Assembly (NCBI GenBank): GCA_005240145.1 | Contig: SBAS01000108.1 | Location: 1 to 56,169 of the forward strand | DNA length: 56,169 nt | Direction: 5' to 3' | From: Nitrosomonadales bacterium | GTDB lineage: Bacteria; Pseudomonadota; Gammaproteobacteria; Burkholderiales; SG8-39 | In this document: piece by piece, positions 8,406 through 17,421 of the stretch | Position numbering within the stretch: position 1 is the first letter of the stretch | Layout: every line of letters starts with the position of its first letter | Made by a program: the position numbers and the translations under genes | Notes under the pieces: generated by a model | What the model saw: only the letters and a program-made list of their open reading frames with translations | Told to the model about the DNA's origin: nothing | Database searches by the model: none

Positions 8406-9528
8406 TGCGTTCTCCGCGACTGAATCCCAGCAGCGAACCCTGCACGCCCCTGCCCACCGCCAGCACCTTGAACAATTCTCCCATCTCGGCGGGCGAGAGC
8501 AGTTTTTGCACCGCCGCCGCGGCAGACGGGTAGCGCTGCATGTCTGCGGGGTTCTCCGCGGCCAGCAGGTCGGTGATGCCGCAATTGATGAGGAACTGCG
8601 CCTGGTTGGCGTAGCCCAGCACTTCCAGCCCGGCATCGCCGGCGGCGTGCGCGAGCGCGCTGAAATCCACGTGCGCGGTGACGTCCTGCAGGCCCGGCAG
8701 GTAGAACGGATCGTGGTGGACGTGATGGCGGTAGTGGCAGGCGAGCGTGCCCATGGAGCGCTGCGGATGGAAGTATTCCCTGGCGGGGAAACCATAGTCG
8801 ATCACGAGGAGCGCGCCGCGCTCCAGCACGCGGCCAACCGAGCCCATCCAGGCGCGCGCGATGAGTGCGAGTTCGCTTTCATAGCGGCCGGACGGGGGGA
8901 TTTCTATTGCAAGATCTTTTGAAGAATTCAGAACCAAACCAGTTGCCTCGCGATCGGACCACGCCAACTGTCCCTCGTTCACGCACACGCCGCGCTCCAG
9001 CACGCCCTCGCGCGTCCAGGCGAGCGCGTGCACCGGCATCGCATCGACCACTTCGTTGGCGAGCATCACGCCGCGGAACCCCCCGGGCAACCTGTCGAGC
9101 CATTGCGCGCTGCCACCCAGCAATTGCTTTTGTCTTTGTCTTAGTTCCGGACTTGTTTCCAGAATGAAGTACGGAACGCAGACTTCAGCCAATACCGACG
9201 CCGCAAGCGCTCCGGAACCCGCACCAAACTCAAGAATGGCGGCCCCCGGCTGCAGCAGTTGCGCGACCTGGCGCGCGAGCGCGCGTCCGTAGAGCGCCGT
9301 GAGTTCGGGCGCGGTGACGAAATCGCCGCCCGCGCCCAGCTTGCGCGCGCCGGAGGCGTAATAACCGAGCCCCGGTTCGTGGAGCGCCATCTGCATGTAG
9401 CGCGCGAAGGAAATCCAGTTGCCGGCGGCGCGCAGTTCCGCGCCGATGCGCTCGAGCAGCGCGCGGCTCGCGGCAAGCGCCTGCGGGTCGGGCGATGGCA
9501 GCGCGGAAGGACCGCCGTTCTCCTGCAT
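8392..9528 (-). CDS. SAM-dependent protein methyltransferase, NDUFAF7/MidA family
   Basis: The 378-residue protein shows the MidA signature: ISFARYMQMALHEPGLGYY at the N-terminus, GDFVTAPELTALYGRALARQ, and the SAM site LEFGAGSGALAASVL. In mitochondria the family arginine-methylates a complex I subunit; the bacterial function is less well defined. It is the first gene of a minus-strand set with the cytochrome c and cyclase. A TAAATT box at 9541-9536 lies 7 bases before its ATG, so its mRNA may be leaderless. It diverges from the pteridine reductase gene across 33 bases. Confidence 0.88.
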   Translation of the reverse strand: MQENGGPSALPSPDPQALAASRALLERIGAELRAAGNWISFARYMQMALHEPGLGYYASGARKLGAGGDFVTAPELTALYGRALARQVAQLLQPGAAILEFGAGSGALAASVLAEVCVPYFILETSPELRQRQKQLLGGSAQWLDRLPGGFRGVMLANEVVDAMPVHALAWTREGVLERGVCVNEGQLAWSDREATGLVLNSSKDLAIEIPPSGRYESELALIARAWMGSVGRVLERGALLVIDYGFPAREYFHPQRSMGTLACHYRHHVHHDPFYLPGLQDVTAHVDFSALAHAAGDAGLEVLGYANQAQFLINCGITDLLAAENPADMQRYPSAAAAVQKLLSPAEMGELFKVLAVGRGVQGSLLGFSRGERSGTL

Positions 9529-9544
9529 GCCGCTGAATTTACCC

Positions 9545-9550
9545 TAGAAT
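9545..9550 (+). promoter_or_regulatory. Candidate -10 box of the pteridine reductase gene in a compact divergent promoter
   Basis: TAGAAT lies 11 bases before the ATG at 9562. The 33-base divergent gap also holds the minus-strand -10-like TAAATT (9541-9536) of the methyltransferase, so both genes must use very short 5' ends. Confidence 0.4.
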
Positions 9551-9561
9551 TCCGCCCTTAC

Positions 9562-10308
9562 ATGGACGACGGCCTGCAGGGAAAAGTCGCAGTGGTGACG
9601 GGCGCGGCGCGGCGCATCGGCGCGGCGATCGCGCGGCGTCTGCACGCCTCCGGCGCGAGCGTGCTGCTGCATTACCGCGGCGCCGAAGCCGAGGCCGCGA
9701 GCCTGGAAACGGAACTCAACGCGGTGCGGCCGAAGAGCGCGTTGAAGGTGAAGGCGGACCTGCTGGCGCCGATCGCGCCCAGGTCGCTGGTGAGCGCCGC
9801 CGAGGAACGCTTCGGCAGGCTGGACCTGCTGGTGAACAACGCTTCGACCTTCTATCCGACGGCGGTGGGCTCGATCGAACCGGGTCATTGGGAAGAATTG
9901 ACGGGTTCCAACCTGCGCGCGCCGCTGTTCCTCGCGCAGCAGGCCGCGCCGCTGCTCAAAAAACACGGCGGCGCGATCGTGAACCTGGCCGACATCCACG
10001 GCGAGCGGCCGCTCAAGGGCTATCTCGTCTACAGCATCGCAAAAGCGGGCCTGGTCGCGCTCACGCGCGGGCTTGCACTCGAGCTCGCGCCCGAAATCCG
10101 CGTCAACGGCGTCGCGCCGGGCGCCATCGCCTGGCCCGAGGACGGGCAGTTCGATCCTGCGGAGCGCGAGCGCATCCTCGTTACTACACCGCTCGCCAGG
10201 CTCGGTGCGCCCGAAGAGATCGCGCGGGCGGTACACTTCCTCGCCACGGCCCCCTTCATCACCGGCCAGATCCTGGCGGTCGACGGCGGCAGATCGGTTT
10301 ACCTGTGA
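9562..10308 (+). CDS. Pteridine reductase (short-chain dehydrogenase, PTR1/FolM-like)
   Basis: The 248-residue protein is a classical SDR with the cofactor motif TGAARRIG (TGxxxRxG, the pteridine-reductase variant) and YSIAK. The usual catalytic serine is replaced by Asp in [21 protein letters not shown], the Asp-Tyr-Lys set and spacing seen in Leishmania PTR1. It would reduce dihydropterins or dihydrofolate with NADPH. The stop overlaps the GTG start of ttcA, so the two are coupled. Assignment to FolM specifically is uncertain. Confidence 0.85.
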   Translation: MDDGLQGKVAVVTGAARRIGAAIARRLHASGASVLLHYRGAEAEAASLETELNAVRPKSALKVKADLLAPIAPRSLVSAAEERFGRLDLLVNNASTFYPTAVGSIEPGHWEELTGSNLRAPLFLAQQAAPLLKKHGGAIVNLADIHGERPLKGYLVYSIAKAGLVALTRGLALELAPEIRVNGVAPGAIAWPEDGQFDPAERERILVTTPLARLGAPEEIARAVHFLATAPFITGQILAVDGGRSVYL

Positions 10309-11159
10309 AAAGCGACAAGCGAAAAGACGATTTTGAATTCAACAAGCTCGCCAAGCGCATCCGGCGCCAGGTGGGCGAGGCGATCGCCGATTTCGGCATG
10401 ATCGGGGAGGGCGATCGCGTCATGGTCTGCCTTTCCGGGGGCAAGGACAGCTATGGGATGTTGGATGTTTTAAGTTCGTTAAGGGTCAAATCACCAGTTA
10501 AATTCGAATTAATCGCCGTCAATCTCGACCAGAAGCAGCCGGGATTCCCGGCGCGCGTCCTGCCCGATTACCTCAGCGCGCTCGGCGTGCCGTTCCGCAT
10601 CGTCGAGCAGGACACCTACTCCATCGTCAAGCGCGTGATTCCCGAGGGCAAGACGATGTGCTCTCTGTGTTCGCGCCTGCGCCGCGGCGTGCTGTATCGC
10701 GTCGCGAGCGAACTGGGCGCGACCAAGATCGCGCTCGGCCACCACCGCGACGACGTGCTGGCGACCTTCTTCCTCAACCTGTTTCACGCCGGAACGCTGA
10801 AGGCGATGCCGGCGAAGCTGCTTTCCGACGACGGCAAGCACGTCGTGATCAGGCCGCTCGCCTACGTCGCCGAGGACGACCTCGCCGCCTACGCCGAGGC
10901 GAAGGCCTTTCCGATCATTCCCTGCACGCTGTGCGGCTCGCAGCAGAACCTGCAGCGCAAGGTGGTCGGCCGCATGTTGAAAGAGTGGGAGAAGACCGAG
11001 CCCGGCCGCATCCAGTCCATCCTGCGCGCCATGACCGATGTAAGGCCCTCGCAATTGCTCGACCGGAAATTGTTTGATTTCATGCATCTCAAACCTTCTC
11101 CCCCGCAGCAAAACGTTATTCGGTTCAGGGAACTTGGCGAGCCTTTGTTTGCCGAATAG
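10305..11159 (+). CDS. ttcA: tRNA 2-thiocytidine biosynthesis protein TtcA
   Basis: TtcA thiolates cytidine 32 in tRNA using an iron-sulfur cluster and ATP. The 284-residue protein has the PP-loop [12 protein letters not shown] and two CxxC pairs, [11 protein letters not shown] and CTLCGSQQN, that hold the [4Fe-4S] cluster. The length fits the family. The start is a GTG overlapping the pteridine reductase TGA. A DUF3750 gene follows after three bases. Confidence 0.93.
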   Translation: MKSDKRKDDFEFNKLAKRIRRQVGEAIADFGMIGEGDRVMVCLSGGKDSYGMLDVLSSLRVKSPVKFELIAVNLDQKQPGFPARVLPDYLSALGVPFRIVEQDTYSIVKRVIPEGKTMCSLCSRLRRGVLYRVASELGATKIALGHHRDDVLATFFLNLFHAGTLKAMPAKLLSDDGKHVVIRPLAYVAEDDLAAYAEAKAFPIIPCTLCGSQQNLQRKVVGRMLKEWEKTEPGRIQSILRAMTDVRPSQLLDRKLFDFMHLKPSPPQQNVIRFRELGEPLFAE

Positions 11160-11162
11160 CCC

Positions 11163-11930
11163 ATGTCCCTCCGTGCATGGTGCTATTCAGTTTTCTCGGC
11201 ATTGGTTTTTTTATTGGCGATTGAAAACATAAACGCCCAGGACTGGCGCACGGCAAGCAGCCAGCCGGTGGGCCTCGCGCCCGACCCGGCGGCGAGGCCG
11301 GAGGCAGTGGTGCAGGTCTACGGCGCGCGCACCTGGGGCTGGCGCGGCAACTTCGGCGTGCATACCTGGGTCGCCGTGAAGCCGGCGGAGGCTCCCGCCT
11401 ACACGGTGTACGAAGTCATCGGCTGGCGCCTGCGCTATGCCGACAGCGTGGTCGTGATCCGCCAGAGGGCGCCGGATGCGCGCTGGTACGGCAACGCGCC
11501 GGAGCTCTACTCGGACAAGCGCGGGCCTGAAGCCGAGAAACTGATTCCGCGCGTCGAGGCCGCGGCGCGCGCGTATCCGCATGCGAAGGAATATTCGGCG
11601 TGGCCGGGGCCGAATTCCAACACGTTCGTCGCGTGGATCACGCGTGCGGTGCCGGAACTCGAAGCCGACCTGCCGCCCACCGCGATCGGCAAGGATTTCC
11701 AGAGCGCCAGCCTGTTCGGTTCAGCCCCCAGCGGCAGCGGCGTGCAGTTTTCCATCGCCGGCCTGTTTGCGCTGACCGCGAGGGGTATCGAAGGGCTCGA
11801 GTTGAATCTGCTCGGCCTCACCTTCGGCATCAATCCCTTCGACCCGGCCCTCAAGTTGCCACTGCTCGGGCGGCTGGGGCCCGCGCGGGTTCTGCTTCCC
11901 GGATCGGCAGATTGGCTGCCGCGGCCATGA
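11163..11930 (+). CDS. DUF3750 domain protein, exported
   Basis: The 255-residue product has an N-terminal hydrophobic segment (VFSALVFLLAIENINA) that may be a signal peptide or anchor. The rest matches DUF3750: VQVYGARTWGWRGNFGVHTWVAVK, EVIGWRLR, and YSAWPGPNSNTFVAWI. The His-x(n)-Asn/Ser pattern resembles papain-like or NlpC-type layouts, but I cannot assign an activity. It is in the ttcA operon, and its stop overlaps the next ATG (ATGA). Confidence 0.8.
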   Translation: MSLRAWCYSVFSALVFLLAIENINAQDWRTASSQPVGLAPDPAARPEAVVQVYGARTWGWRGNFGVHTWVAVKPAEAPAYTVYEVIGWRLRYADSVVVIRQRAPDARWYGNAPELYSDKRGPEAEKLIPRVEAAARAYPHAKEYSAWPGPNSNTFVAWITRAVPELEADLPPTAIGKDFQSASLFGSAPSGSGVQFSIAGLFALTARGIEGLELNLLGLTFGINPFDPALKLPLLGRLGPARVLLPGSADWLPRP

Positions 11931-13141
11931 ACCTCGATGCGGGCGTCGCCCGCCGCGTGCTCGTCTACTCATCGACGGGCCATGCCCTGATGCACATGAT
12001 GACGGCGTTCTACGCCGTCATCGTGCTGACGCTCGCCGTCGAATGGAAGCTGCCGGCGGAGCAATTGCTGGCCCTCTATGCGCCCGCCACCATCCTGCTT
12101 GGCGTCATGTCGCTGCCGGCGGGCTGGGCGTCCGACCGCTTCGGCGCGCCCGCCATGATGGTGGTGATGTTCCTCGGGCTTGGCCTCGCCTCGATCGCCT
12201 GTGGCCTGGTGCCGACGGGCGACGCCTGCCTGCTCTCGGCCGGCCTCTGCGGGCTCGGCGTCTTCGGCGCGATCTACCATTCGGTCGGCATCGGCTGGAT
12301 CATCCGCACCGCCAGAGAGCAGGGCCATGCGATGGGCGTGAACGGCCTGTGGGGGTCGGCGGGCCTCGCGTTCTACGGCGTTGTGCCCGGCGTGCTGATC
12401 ACGCTCGCCTCGTGGCGCGCAGCCTTCATCGTTCCGGGCATCGTCTGCATGGTCCTCGGACTGATGCTCTGGGTCGACCTCGTGCGCGGCCGCGTTGGCG
12501 ACCGGCCGATGCCTGCGCGAGCGGGCGTTCAGCCGGGCAGGCGCGAGTTCTGGCGCGTCTTCTCCGTGCCTTCCCTCACCATGGCGCTGGAAGGCGTCAT
12601 CTGGCAGGGCGTCATGTTCGGCGCGGCGCTGGTGTTCGCGATGCACGTTGAAAACGTGCTGCTGGTCGGCCTTGCCGCCTCCTTGATCTACGCCGTCTCC
12701 GGCCTGGCGCAGTACGCGCTCGGCCGGCGCGTCTTCGACCGCTACCCGCTCAAGACGACCTACGTCGTCGCCTCGGCCCTGCAGATCGCAGCCATGCTGG
12801 CGCTGGCGGTCGGCAACGTCTGGCTGGCGCTCGCAGGCGCGATCTTCTCCGCGGTGTTCTCGTCGGCCTCCGGGCCGGTCGAGAACATCCTGATTGCGCG
12901 CTACACGCCGAGCCGCTACCACGGCCTGGGCTTTGGCGCGAAGTTCGTCGTCGCCTTCGGTGCCGCACCGCTTGCCATCATGGCGATCGCCAGGACCCGC
13001 GAGGTCACCGGCAGCCTCGATCTCTTCTTCCTCGGCCTTGCCGGCGTCGCCGCGGTCGTCGCGGCCGTGGCGCTGCTGCTGCCGTCGAGCGATTTCGCTC
13101 AGGACGCGCGCGCGATGCCCGTGCCCGTTGCAGCGGAGTAG
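11927..13141 (+). CDS. MFS transporter
   Basis: The 404-residue protein has about twelve hydrophobic helices and the loop 2-3 motif LPAGWASDRFGAPA of the major facilitator superfamily. The substrate is unknown. The ATG overlaps the DUF3750 stop by four bases, so it is the last gene of the folM-like-ttcA-DUF3750 operon. It converges on the GNAT gene with an 18-base gap; I see no clear terminator there. Confidence 0.85.
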   Translation: MNLDAGVARRVLVYSSTGHALMHMMTAFYAVIVLTLAVEWKLPAEQLLALYAPATILLGVMSLPAGWASDRFGAPAMMVVMFLGLGLASIACGLVPTGDACLLSAGLCGLGVFGAIYHSVGIGWIIRTAREQGHAMGVNGLWGSAGLAFYGVVPGVLITLASWRAAFIVPGIVCMVLGLMLWVDLVRGRVGDRPMPARAGVQPGRREFWRVFSVPSLTMALEGVIWQGVMFGAALVFAMHVENVLLVGLAASLIYAVSGLAQYALGRRVFDRYPLKTTYVVASALQIAAMLALAVGNVWLALAGAIFSAVFSSASGPVENILIARYTPSRYHGLGFGAKFVVAFGAAPLAIMAIARTREVTGSLDLFFLGLAGVAAVVAAVALLLPSSDFAQDARAMPVPVAAE

Positions 13142-13159
13142 CGGCGACTTGCCGCCCCT

Positions 13160-13696
13160 CTATTTGCCTCCTTGTCCCGCTGGCGCGAGCGCCTCGTAGA
13201 CGAGCGCACGCGCACCCAAGAGCTCGATTTCACCGTGCAGGCGTTCGCCGAGAGCTTCGGCGACCCGGATCGAGCGCTGGTTATCGGGCCGGATCATGCT
13301 GATGATTCGGCGCCGGCCGAGTTTGACGAACGCATGGTCCATCGCCGCCCGCGCCGCCTCGCGCGCGTAGCCGCGGCCCCAGTGGGCCCGGCCCAGCATC
13401 CAGCCGATCTCGAAATCGGGCCAGCCGGGCAGCAGGAGCGAACCGGCGCGCCCCAGCAGCAGGCCGGTTGCCTTTTCCTCCAGCGCCCACATGCCGTGCC
13501 CGAGCAGCTGCCAGTGGCCGACGAACATTGCCATCTGGCGCCAGGCATCGATGCGCGCGAGCGGCTGGCCGTTGCCGAGGTAACGCATCGTTTCGGCATC
13601 GGCGCAGAAGGCCGCATAGGCGTCGAAATCCGCCTCCCGGAAGGGCCGCAGCAGCAGGCGCGGTGTCTCGACCAGCTGGACGGGCACCGGCGCCAC
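13160..13696 (-). CDS. GNAT family N-acetyltransferase (RimJ/RimL-like)
   Basis: The 178-residue product has the GNAT fold of the ribosomal-protein acetyltransferase branch: ETPRLLLRPFREADFDAYAAF at the N-terminus, the acetyl-CoA P-loop ARAHWGRGYAREAARA (QxxGxG/A-like), and NQRSIRVAEALG near the C-terminus. The GTG start lies 7 bases after the stop of the MFS gene at 13704, so they share a transcript. The substrate is unknown. Confidence 0.85.
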   Translation of the reverse strand: MAPVPVQLVETPRLLLRPFREADFDAYAAFCADAETMRYLGNGQPLARIDAWRQMAMFVGHWQLLGHGMWALEEKATGLLLGRAGSLLLPGWPDFEIGWMLGRAHWGRGYAREAARAAMDHAFVKLGRRRIISMIRPDNQRSIRVAEALGERLHGEIELLGARALVYEALAPAGQGGK

Positions 13697-13703
13697 CGGA
13701 ACC

Positions 13704-14933
13704 TCAGGCCGGCGCGGCCTGCGGCGCCGCGGGCCGCGCTTCCCTGATCGGCAGATTCACTGCCGCAGCCATGAGGCACAGGGCGATGTCGATCCACCAC
13801 ATCCAGTCGAAACTGCCGGTGGCCTCGAAGGCCTTGCCGCCCAGCCAGGCGCCGAGGAAGCCGCCGACCTGGTGCGACATCATGACGATGCCGAACAGCG
13901 TCGCCATGTAGCGCATGCCGTAGAACTTCACCACCAGCCCGATCGTCGGCGGCACGGTGGACAGGTACGTGAAGCCGATGCCGCAGGCGAACAGCAGGAA
14001 AGTCAGCGTGGTCTTGGGTGAGAGGAAGAACACGAGGATGATCATCGCGCGCGCGAAATAAATTCCGGCCAGCGTTAGTTTCATGCGCCGGCCGTTGATG
14101 AACTTGCCGACCCACAGGCTGCCGAAGATATTGAAAAGCCCGATCAGCGCGAGCGACCACGCGCCGACCTCCGGCGGAAGTTCGCAACTCGCGACCACGC
14201 CGGGCAGGTGGGTGGCGATGAACGCGACGTGAAAGCCGCAGGTGAAGAACCCGGCGGTGAGCAGCAGATAGTTCGGATTCTTCACCGCATCGACGACTGC
14301 CTGCTTGAGCGATCCGGCCGCCGCGGCAGATTGCACCGCCGCATGCTCGGCCGCATCTTCCTTGCTCACGTGGGTGATCCACATGATGAGCGGCACCGCG
14401 AGCAGGCCGATCACCCCGAGGATCACCAGCGCCGGCTGCCAGCCGGCGACGCCGATAAAGAGTTGCGCCAGCGGAATGATGGTGAACTGCCCGAACGAGC
14501 CGCCGGCGTTGACGATGCCGTTCGCGCTGTTGCGCTTTGCCTCCGGGATCCACCGGCTTGCTGCCGACATCAGCATTCCCGGCCCGATCGCGCCCGCGCC
14601 GCAGGCGGCGAGGATGCCCACCACGATTACCAGTTCGGTGGTGGTGGTTGCGAGCGGCGTGATGGCCGTCGCCGCGGCGACCAGCACGGCGCCGCCGGTC
14701 ATGACCCACCGGGGGCCCCAGCGATCCGACATCGCGCCGGCGACGGTCATGGAGACGGCCCACATCATCTGGCCCACCGCGAAGGCAAGGCTGATGGCGG
14801 CGTAGCCGATGCCGGTGGACGAGTTGATCGGCCCGATGAAGAGCGCCTGCGACTGGCGCACGCCCAGGCCGAGCGCGAACACGGCGCCGGCGGCGAGGGC
14901 GACGAAGAGGTAGGTGCGGGCCTGCTGGGTCAT
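13704..14933 (-). CDS. MFS transporter, OxlT/NarK-like
   Basis: This 409-residue protein has twelve predicted helices and resembles oxalate:formate antiporter family members (GLGVRQSQALFIGPINSSTG at the start; SDRWGPRWVM in loop 2-3). It is divergent from the helix-turn-helix-aminotransferase gene, and the 60-base gap holds a palindrome that both promoters share. Co-regulation suggests that it moves the substrate or product of the aminotransferase, such as a small keto or amino acid (inference). A minus-strand TAGAAT at 14944-14939 lies 5 bases before the ATG, so its mRNA may be leaderless. Confidence 0.85.
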   Translation of the reverse strand: MTQQARTYLFVALAAGAVFALGLGVRQSQALFIGPINSSTGIGYAAISLAFAVGQMMWAVSMTVAGAMSDRWGPRWVMTGGAVLVAAATAITPLATTTTELVIVVGILAACGAGAIGPGMLMSAASRWIPEAKRNSANGIVNAGGSFGQFTIIPLAQLFIGVAGWQPALVILGVIGLLAVPLIMWITHVSKEDAAEHAAVQSAAAAGSLKQAVVDAVKNPNYLLLTAGFFTCGFHVAFIATHLPGVVASCELPPEVGAWSLALIGLFNIFGSLWVGKFINGRRMKLTLAGIYFARAMIILVFFLSPKTTLTFLLFACGIGFTYLSTVPPTIGLVVKFYGMRYMATLFGIVMMSHQVGGFLGAWLGGKAFEATGSFDWMWWIDIALCLMAAAVNLPIREARPAAPQAAPA

Positions 14934-14958
14934 GGCGCATTCTATCGTAGGTTCAGGC

Positions 14959-14987
14959 TTGTCAAACTAAGTTTGACACTCTAGAAT
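14959..14987 (+). promoter_or_regulatory. Sigma-70 promoter of the HTH-aminotransferase gene
   Basis: TTGTCA (14959-14964) and TAGAAT (14982-14987) are separated by exactly 17 bases, each matching consensus at five of six positions. The predicted start is at or near the ATG at 14994, so the mRNA would be leaderless. Confidence 0.65.
14960..14978. promoter_or_regulatory. Perfect palindromic operator shared by divergent genes
   Basis: TGTCAAACTAAGTTTGACA has 8-bp perfect arms around TAA. It overlaps the plus-strand -35 box and fills most of the spacer, and its minus-strand TTGACA can serve as a -35 for the MFS gene. A repressor bound here would control both genes. The helix-turn-helix encoded at the start of the rightward gene is the obvious candidate (inference). 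Confidence 0.65.
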
Positions 14988-14993
14988 CCCGCC

Positions 14994-16505
14994 ATGGATT
15001 GCGCTTCACGCCTCGTCGAGCTGTTCGGCAGCCAGGCCGAAGTGGCGCGCGCGTTCCAGCTCGACCGGGCAGTGGTGCATCACTGGGTGAAGACGGGCTA
15101 CATCCCCGCGCGTTGGGCGGGCGAAGTGGAGCGCGTCACCCAGGGCCGCATCGGCTCGGCGGAAGTCGTCAACGAAGCCAGCGCAAAGAATCCGGTGCGC
15201 GTGAAGTCGCGCCCGGACGATGCCCAATTTGGAATTCTGTCGGAGAGCGATCCCCTCATCATGCCTACCAGCCAGTACGCCCCCTCGAAGCGCGTCCATT
15301 CCTTCCACCCGCCGCAGCGCACGCTGATGGGCCCGGGCCCCACCGAGATCCATCCGCGCGTGCTCACCACCATGAGCCAACCGGCGATCGGTTATCTCGA
15401 CCCGGTGTTCGTCGAGATGATGGAGGAGCTCAAATCGCTCCTGCGCTACGCCTACCAGACGAAGAATCCGCTCACCTTCCCCATCTCGGGCCCCGGCTCG
15501 GTCGGCATGGAGTACTGCTTCGTCAACATGGTCGCGCCGGGGGACAAGGTGATCGTGTGCCAGAACGGCGTCTTCGGCGGCCGCATGCTGGAGAACGTAA
15601 TCCGCGCCGGCGGCGTGCCGGTGCTGGTGGAAGACAAGTGGGGCGATCCGGTCGACCCGCAAAAGGTCGAGGACGCGCTGAAGAAGAACAAGGATGCCAG
15701 GATCGTCGCCTTTGTTCACGCCGAAACCTCGACCGGCGCGCAATCCGACGCCAAGGGGTTGACGCAGCTTGCGCACAAGCACGGCGCGCTCGTCATCGTC
15801 GACGCCGTCACCTCGCTCGCCGGCACGCCGGTGAAGGTGGACGAGTGGGAGATCGACGCCATCTACTCGGCGAGCCAGAAATGCCTCTCCTGCACGCCGG
15901 GCCTCTCGCCCGTGTCGTTCTCGGAGCGCGTGGTCGAGCGCGTGCAGAAGCGAAAGGACAAGATCCGCAGCTGGTTCATGGACATGAACCTGCTGCTCGG
16001 GTACTGGAACGCGGGTGCGCGCACCTACCACCACACCGCGCCGACGAATTCGCTCTTCGCGCTGCACGAGGCGCTCTTGCTGATCCGCGAGGAAGGGCTG
16101 GAAAACGCCTGGGCGCGCGCCACGCGCCACCATCTTGCGCTGAAAGCCGGCCTTGAAGCGATGGGTCTGAAGTTTCTCGTCAAGGAGCAGTACCAGCTGC
16201 CGCAGATGAACGCGGTGCGCTGCCCCGAAGGCGTGAACGAGGAGGAGGTGCGCAAGCGCCTGCTCACCGAGTTCGGCATCGAAATCGGCGCGGGGCTCGG
16301 GCCGCTCAAGGGCAAGATCTGGCGCTTCGGCCTCATGGGCTACAGCTGCCGCGCCGACAACGTCATGCTCTGCCTTTCCGCGCTGGGCTCCGTGCTGGAA
16401 GACATGGGCTGCCCGGTGCACGTCGGCGACGCCGAATCCGCCGCCCACGGCGCCTACGCGCAGATGCACGTCAAAGACGCGCAGCGCAAGAAGCGAGCTG
16501 CGTAA
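14994..16505 (+). CDS. Alanine-glyoxylate-type aminotransferase with an N-terminal helix-turn-helix domain
   Basis: The 503-residue frame has two parts. Residues 1-60 form a Cro/YdaS-like helix-turn-helix (SQAEVARAFQLDRAVVHHWV at about 13-32). A linker to about residue 89 leads into a full class V aminotransferase of the AGT/serine-pyruvate/PucG group (GPGPTEIHPRVL, ISGPGSVGMEY, and PLP lysine K296 in SASQKCLSC). Such enzymes transfer amino groups from alanine, serine or ureidoglycine to glyoxylate. A Met at residue 90 (15261) could start a standalone enzyme of 414 residues, but it has only a weak upstream GGAGAG. The upstream palindrome suggests autoregulation. A ureidoglycine substrate would suit the purine genes nearby but is not shown. 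Confidence 0.85.
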   Translation: MDCASRLVELFGSQAEVARAFQLDRAVVHHWVKTGYIPARWAGEVERVTQGRIGSAEVVNEASAKNPVRVKSRPDDAQFGILSESDPLIMPTSQYAPSKRVHSFHPPQRTLMGPGPTEIHPRVLTTMSQPAIGYLDPVFVEMMEELKSLLRYAYQTKNPLTFPISGPGSVGMEYCFVNMVAPGDKVIVCQNGVFGGRMLENVIRAGGVPVLVEDKWGDPVDPQKVEDALKKNKDARIVAFVHAETSTGAQSDAKGLTQLAHKHGALVIVDAVTSLAGTPVKVDEWEIDAIYSASQKCLSCTPGLSPVSFSERVVERVQKRKDKIRSWFMDMNLLLGYWNAGARTYHHTAPTNSLFALHEALLLIREEGLENAWARATRHHLALKAGLEAMGLKFLVKEQYQLPQMNAVRCPEGVNEEEVRKRLLTEFGIEIGAGLGPLKGKIWRFGLMGYSCRADNVMLCLSALGSVLEDMGCPVHVGDAESAAHGAYAQMHVKDAQRKKRAA

Positions 16506-16512
16506 AACAGGA

Positions 16513-16566
16513 AAAACAGGGACAGTCCACGTTTTACGAATCCAAAACGTGGACTGTCCCTGTTTT
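16513..16566. repeat. Perfect hairpin of repeat family A (AGGGACAGTCCACGTTTT)
   Basis: Two 23-base arms (16513-16535 and 16544-16566) are exact reverse complements around an 8-base loop. The core AGGGACAGTCCACGTTTT recurs at 19042, 25295, around 32825 and at 33591. It sits between the convergent aminotransferase and metF genes and can act as a bidirectional terminator. The same sequences bound the transposase gene at 32879, so this is a REP/BIME-like element. Confidence 0.9.
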
Positions 16567-16574
16567 CCCGGTTT

Positions 16575-17414
16575 TCAGCGCGCCGAGAGGCCGAGCCGCT
16601 CCCAGATCGTGGTGCTGAGCGCAGCCTGGTTCAGGGTGTAGAAGTGCAGCCCCGGCGCGCCTGCGGCGAGCAGTTTCTCGCATAGCACCGTCACCACGTC
16701 GAGGCCGAAGGCGCGGATCGAGGCGCTGTCATCGCCGTAGCCCTCGAACTTCAAGCGCATCCAGCGCGGGATCTCCGCGCCGCAGGTGTCCGAGAAGCGC
16801 GCCAGCTGCGAGAAATTGCCGATCGGCATGATGCCGGGCACGATCGGGATCGTGATGCCGGCGGCGGCGCACTCGTCGAGGAAGCGGAAGTAGGCGTCGG
16901 CGTTGTAGAAGTACTGGGTGATCGCCGCGTTGGCGCCGGCGTCGACCTTCTTCTTGAAATTCTTCACCTCGTCCGCAGCGCGGCGCGTCTGCGGGTGATA
17001 TTCGGGGTAGCAGCCCACTTCGATGTGGAACCAGTCGCCGGTCATCTCGCGGATGTAGGCCACCAGTTCGTTGGCGTAGCGCAGTTCGCCCGCCATCGCC
17101 ACGCCCGAGGGCAGGTCGCCGCGCAGCGCGACGACGTGGCGGATGCCGGCCGCCTTGTACTGCCCAAGGATGGCGCCGATCTCGGCGCGGCTCGAGGCGA
17201 CGCAGGAAATGTGCGGTGCGGCTTCGAGCCCCGCGCGCCGGATGTCGAGCACGGTGTCCAGCGTGCCGTCCCGCGTCGAGCCGCCCGCGCCGAAGGTGAC
17301 GGAGAAGAATTTCGGTTTTAATTGCCCGAGCTGCTCCCAGGTGGCGCGCAGCTTCTCCTTGCCCGCGGGCGTGCGGGGTGGAAAGAACTCGAAGCTATAG
17401 GTGCGGTTGGACAT
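16575..17414 (-). CDS. metF: Methylenetetrahydrofolate reductase
   Basis: MetF reduces 5,10-methylene-THF to 5-methyl-THF with FAD, feeding methionine synthesis. The 279-residue product shows SFEFFPPRTPAGKEKLR, SVTFGAGGSTRDGTLD, the FAD-site VALRGDLPSG and ITQYFYNADAYFRFLDEC. The start is the ATG at 17414; a longer frame upstream crosses a repeat hairpin and lacks conserved residues. It lies 58 bases downstream of ahcY on the same strand and is probably co-transcribed with it under the SAH riboswitch. Confidence 0.95.
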   Translation of the reverse strand: MSNRTYSFEFFPPRTPAGKEKLRATWEQLGQLKPKFFSVTFGAGGSTRDGTLDTVLDIRRAGLEAAPHISCVASSRAEIGAILGQYKAAGIRHVVALRGDLPSGVAMAGELRYANELVAYIREMTGDWFHIEVGCYPEYHPQTRRAADEVKNFKKKVDAGANAAITQYFYNADAYFRFLDECAAAGITIPIVPGIMPIGNFSQLARFSDTCGAEIPRWMRLKFEGYGDDSASIRAFGLDVVTVLCEKLLAAGAPGLHFYTLNQAALSTTIWERLGLSAR

Positions 17415-17421
17415 CGGGTTT

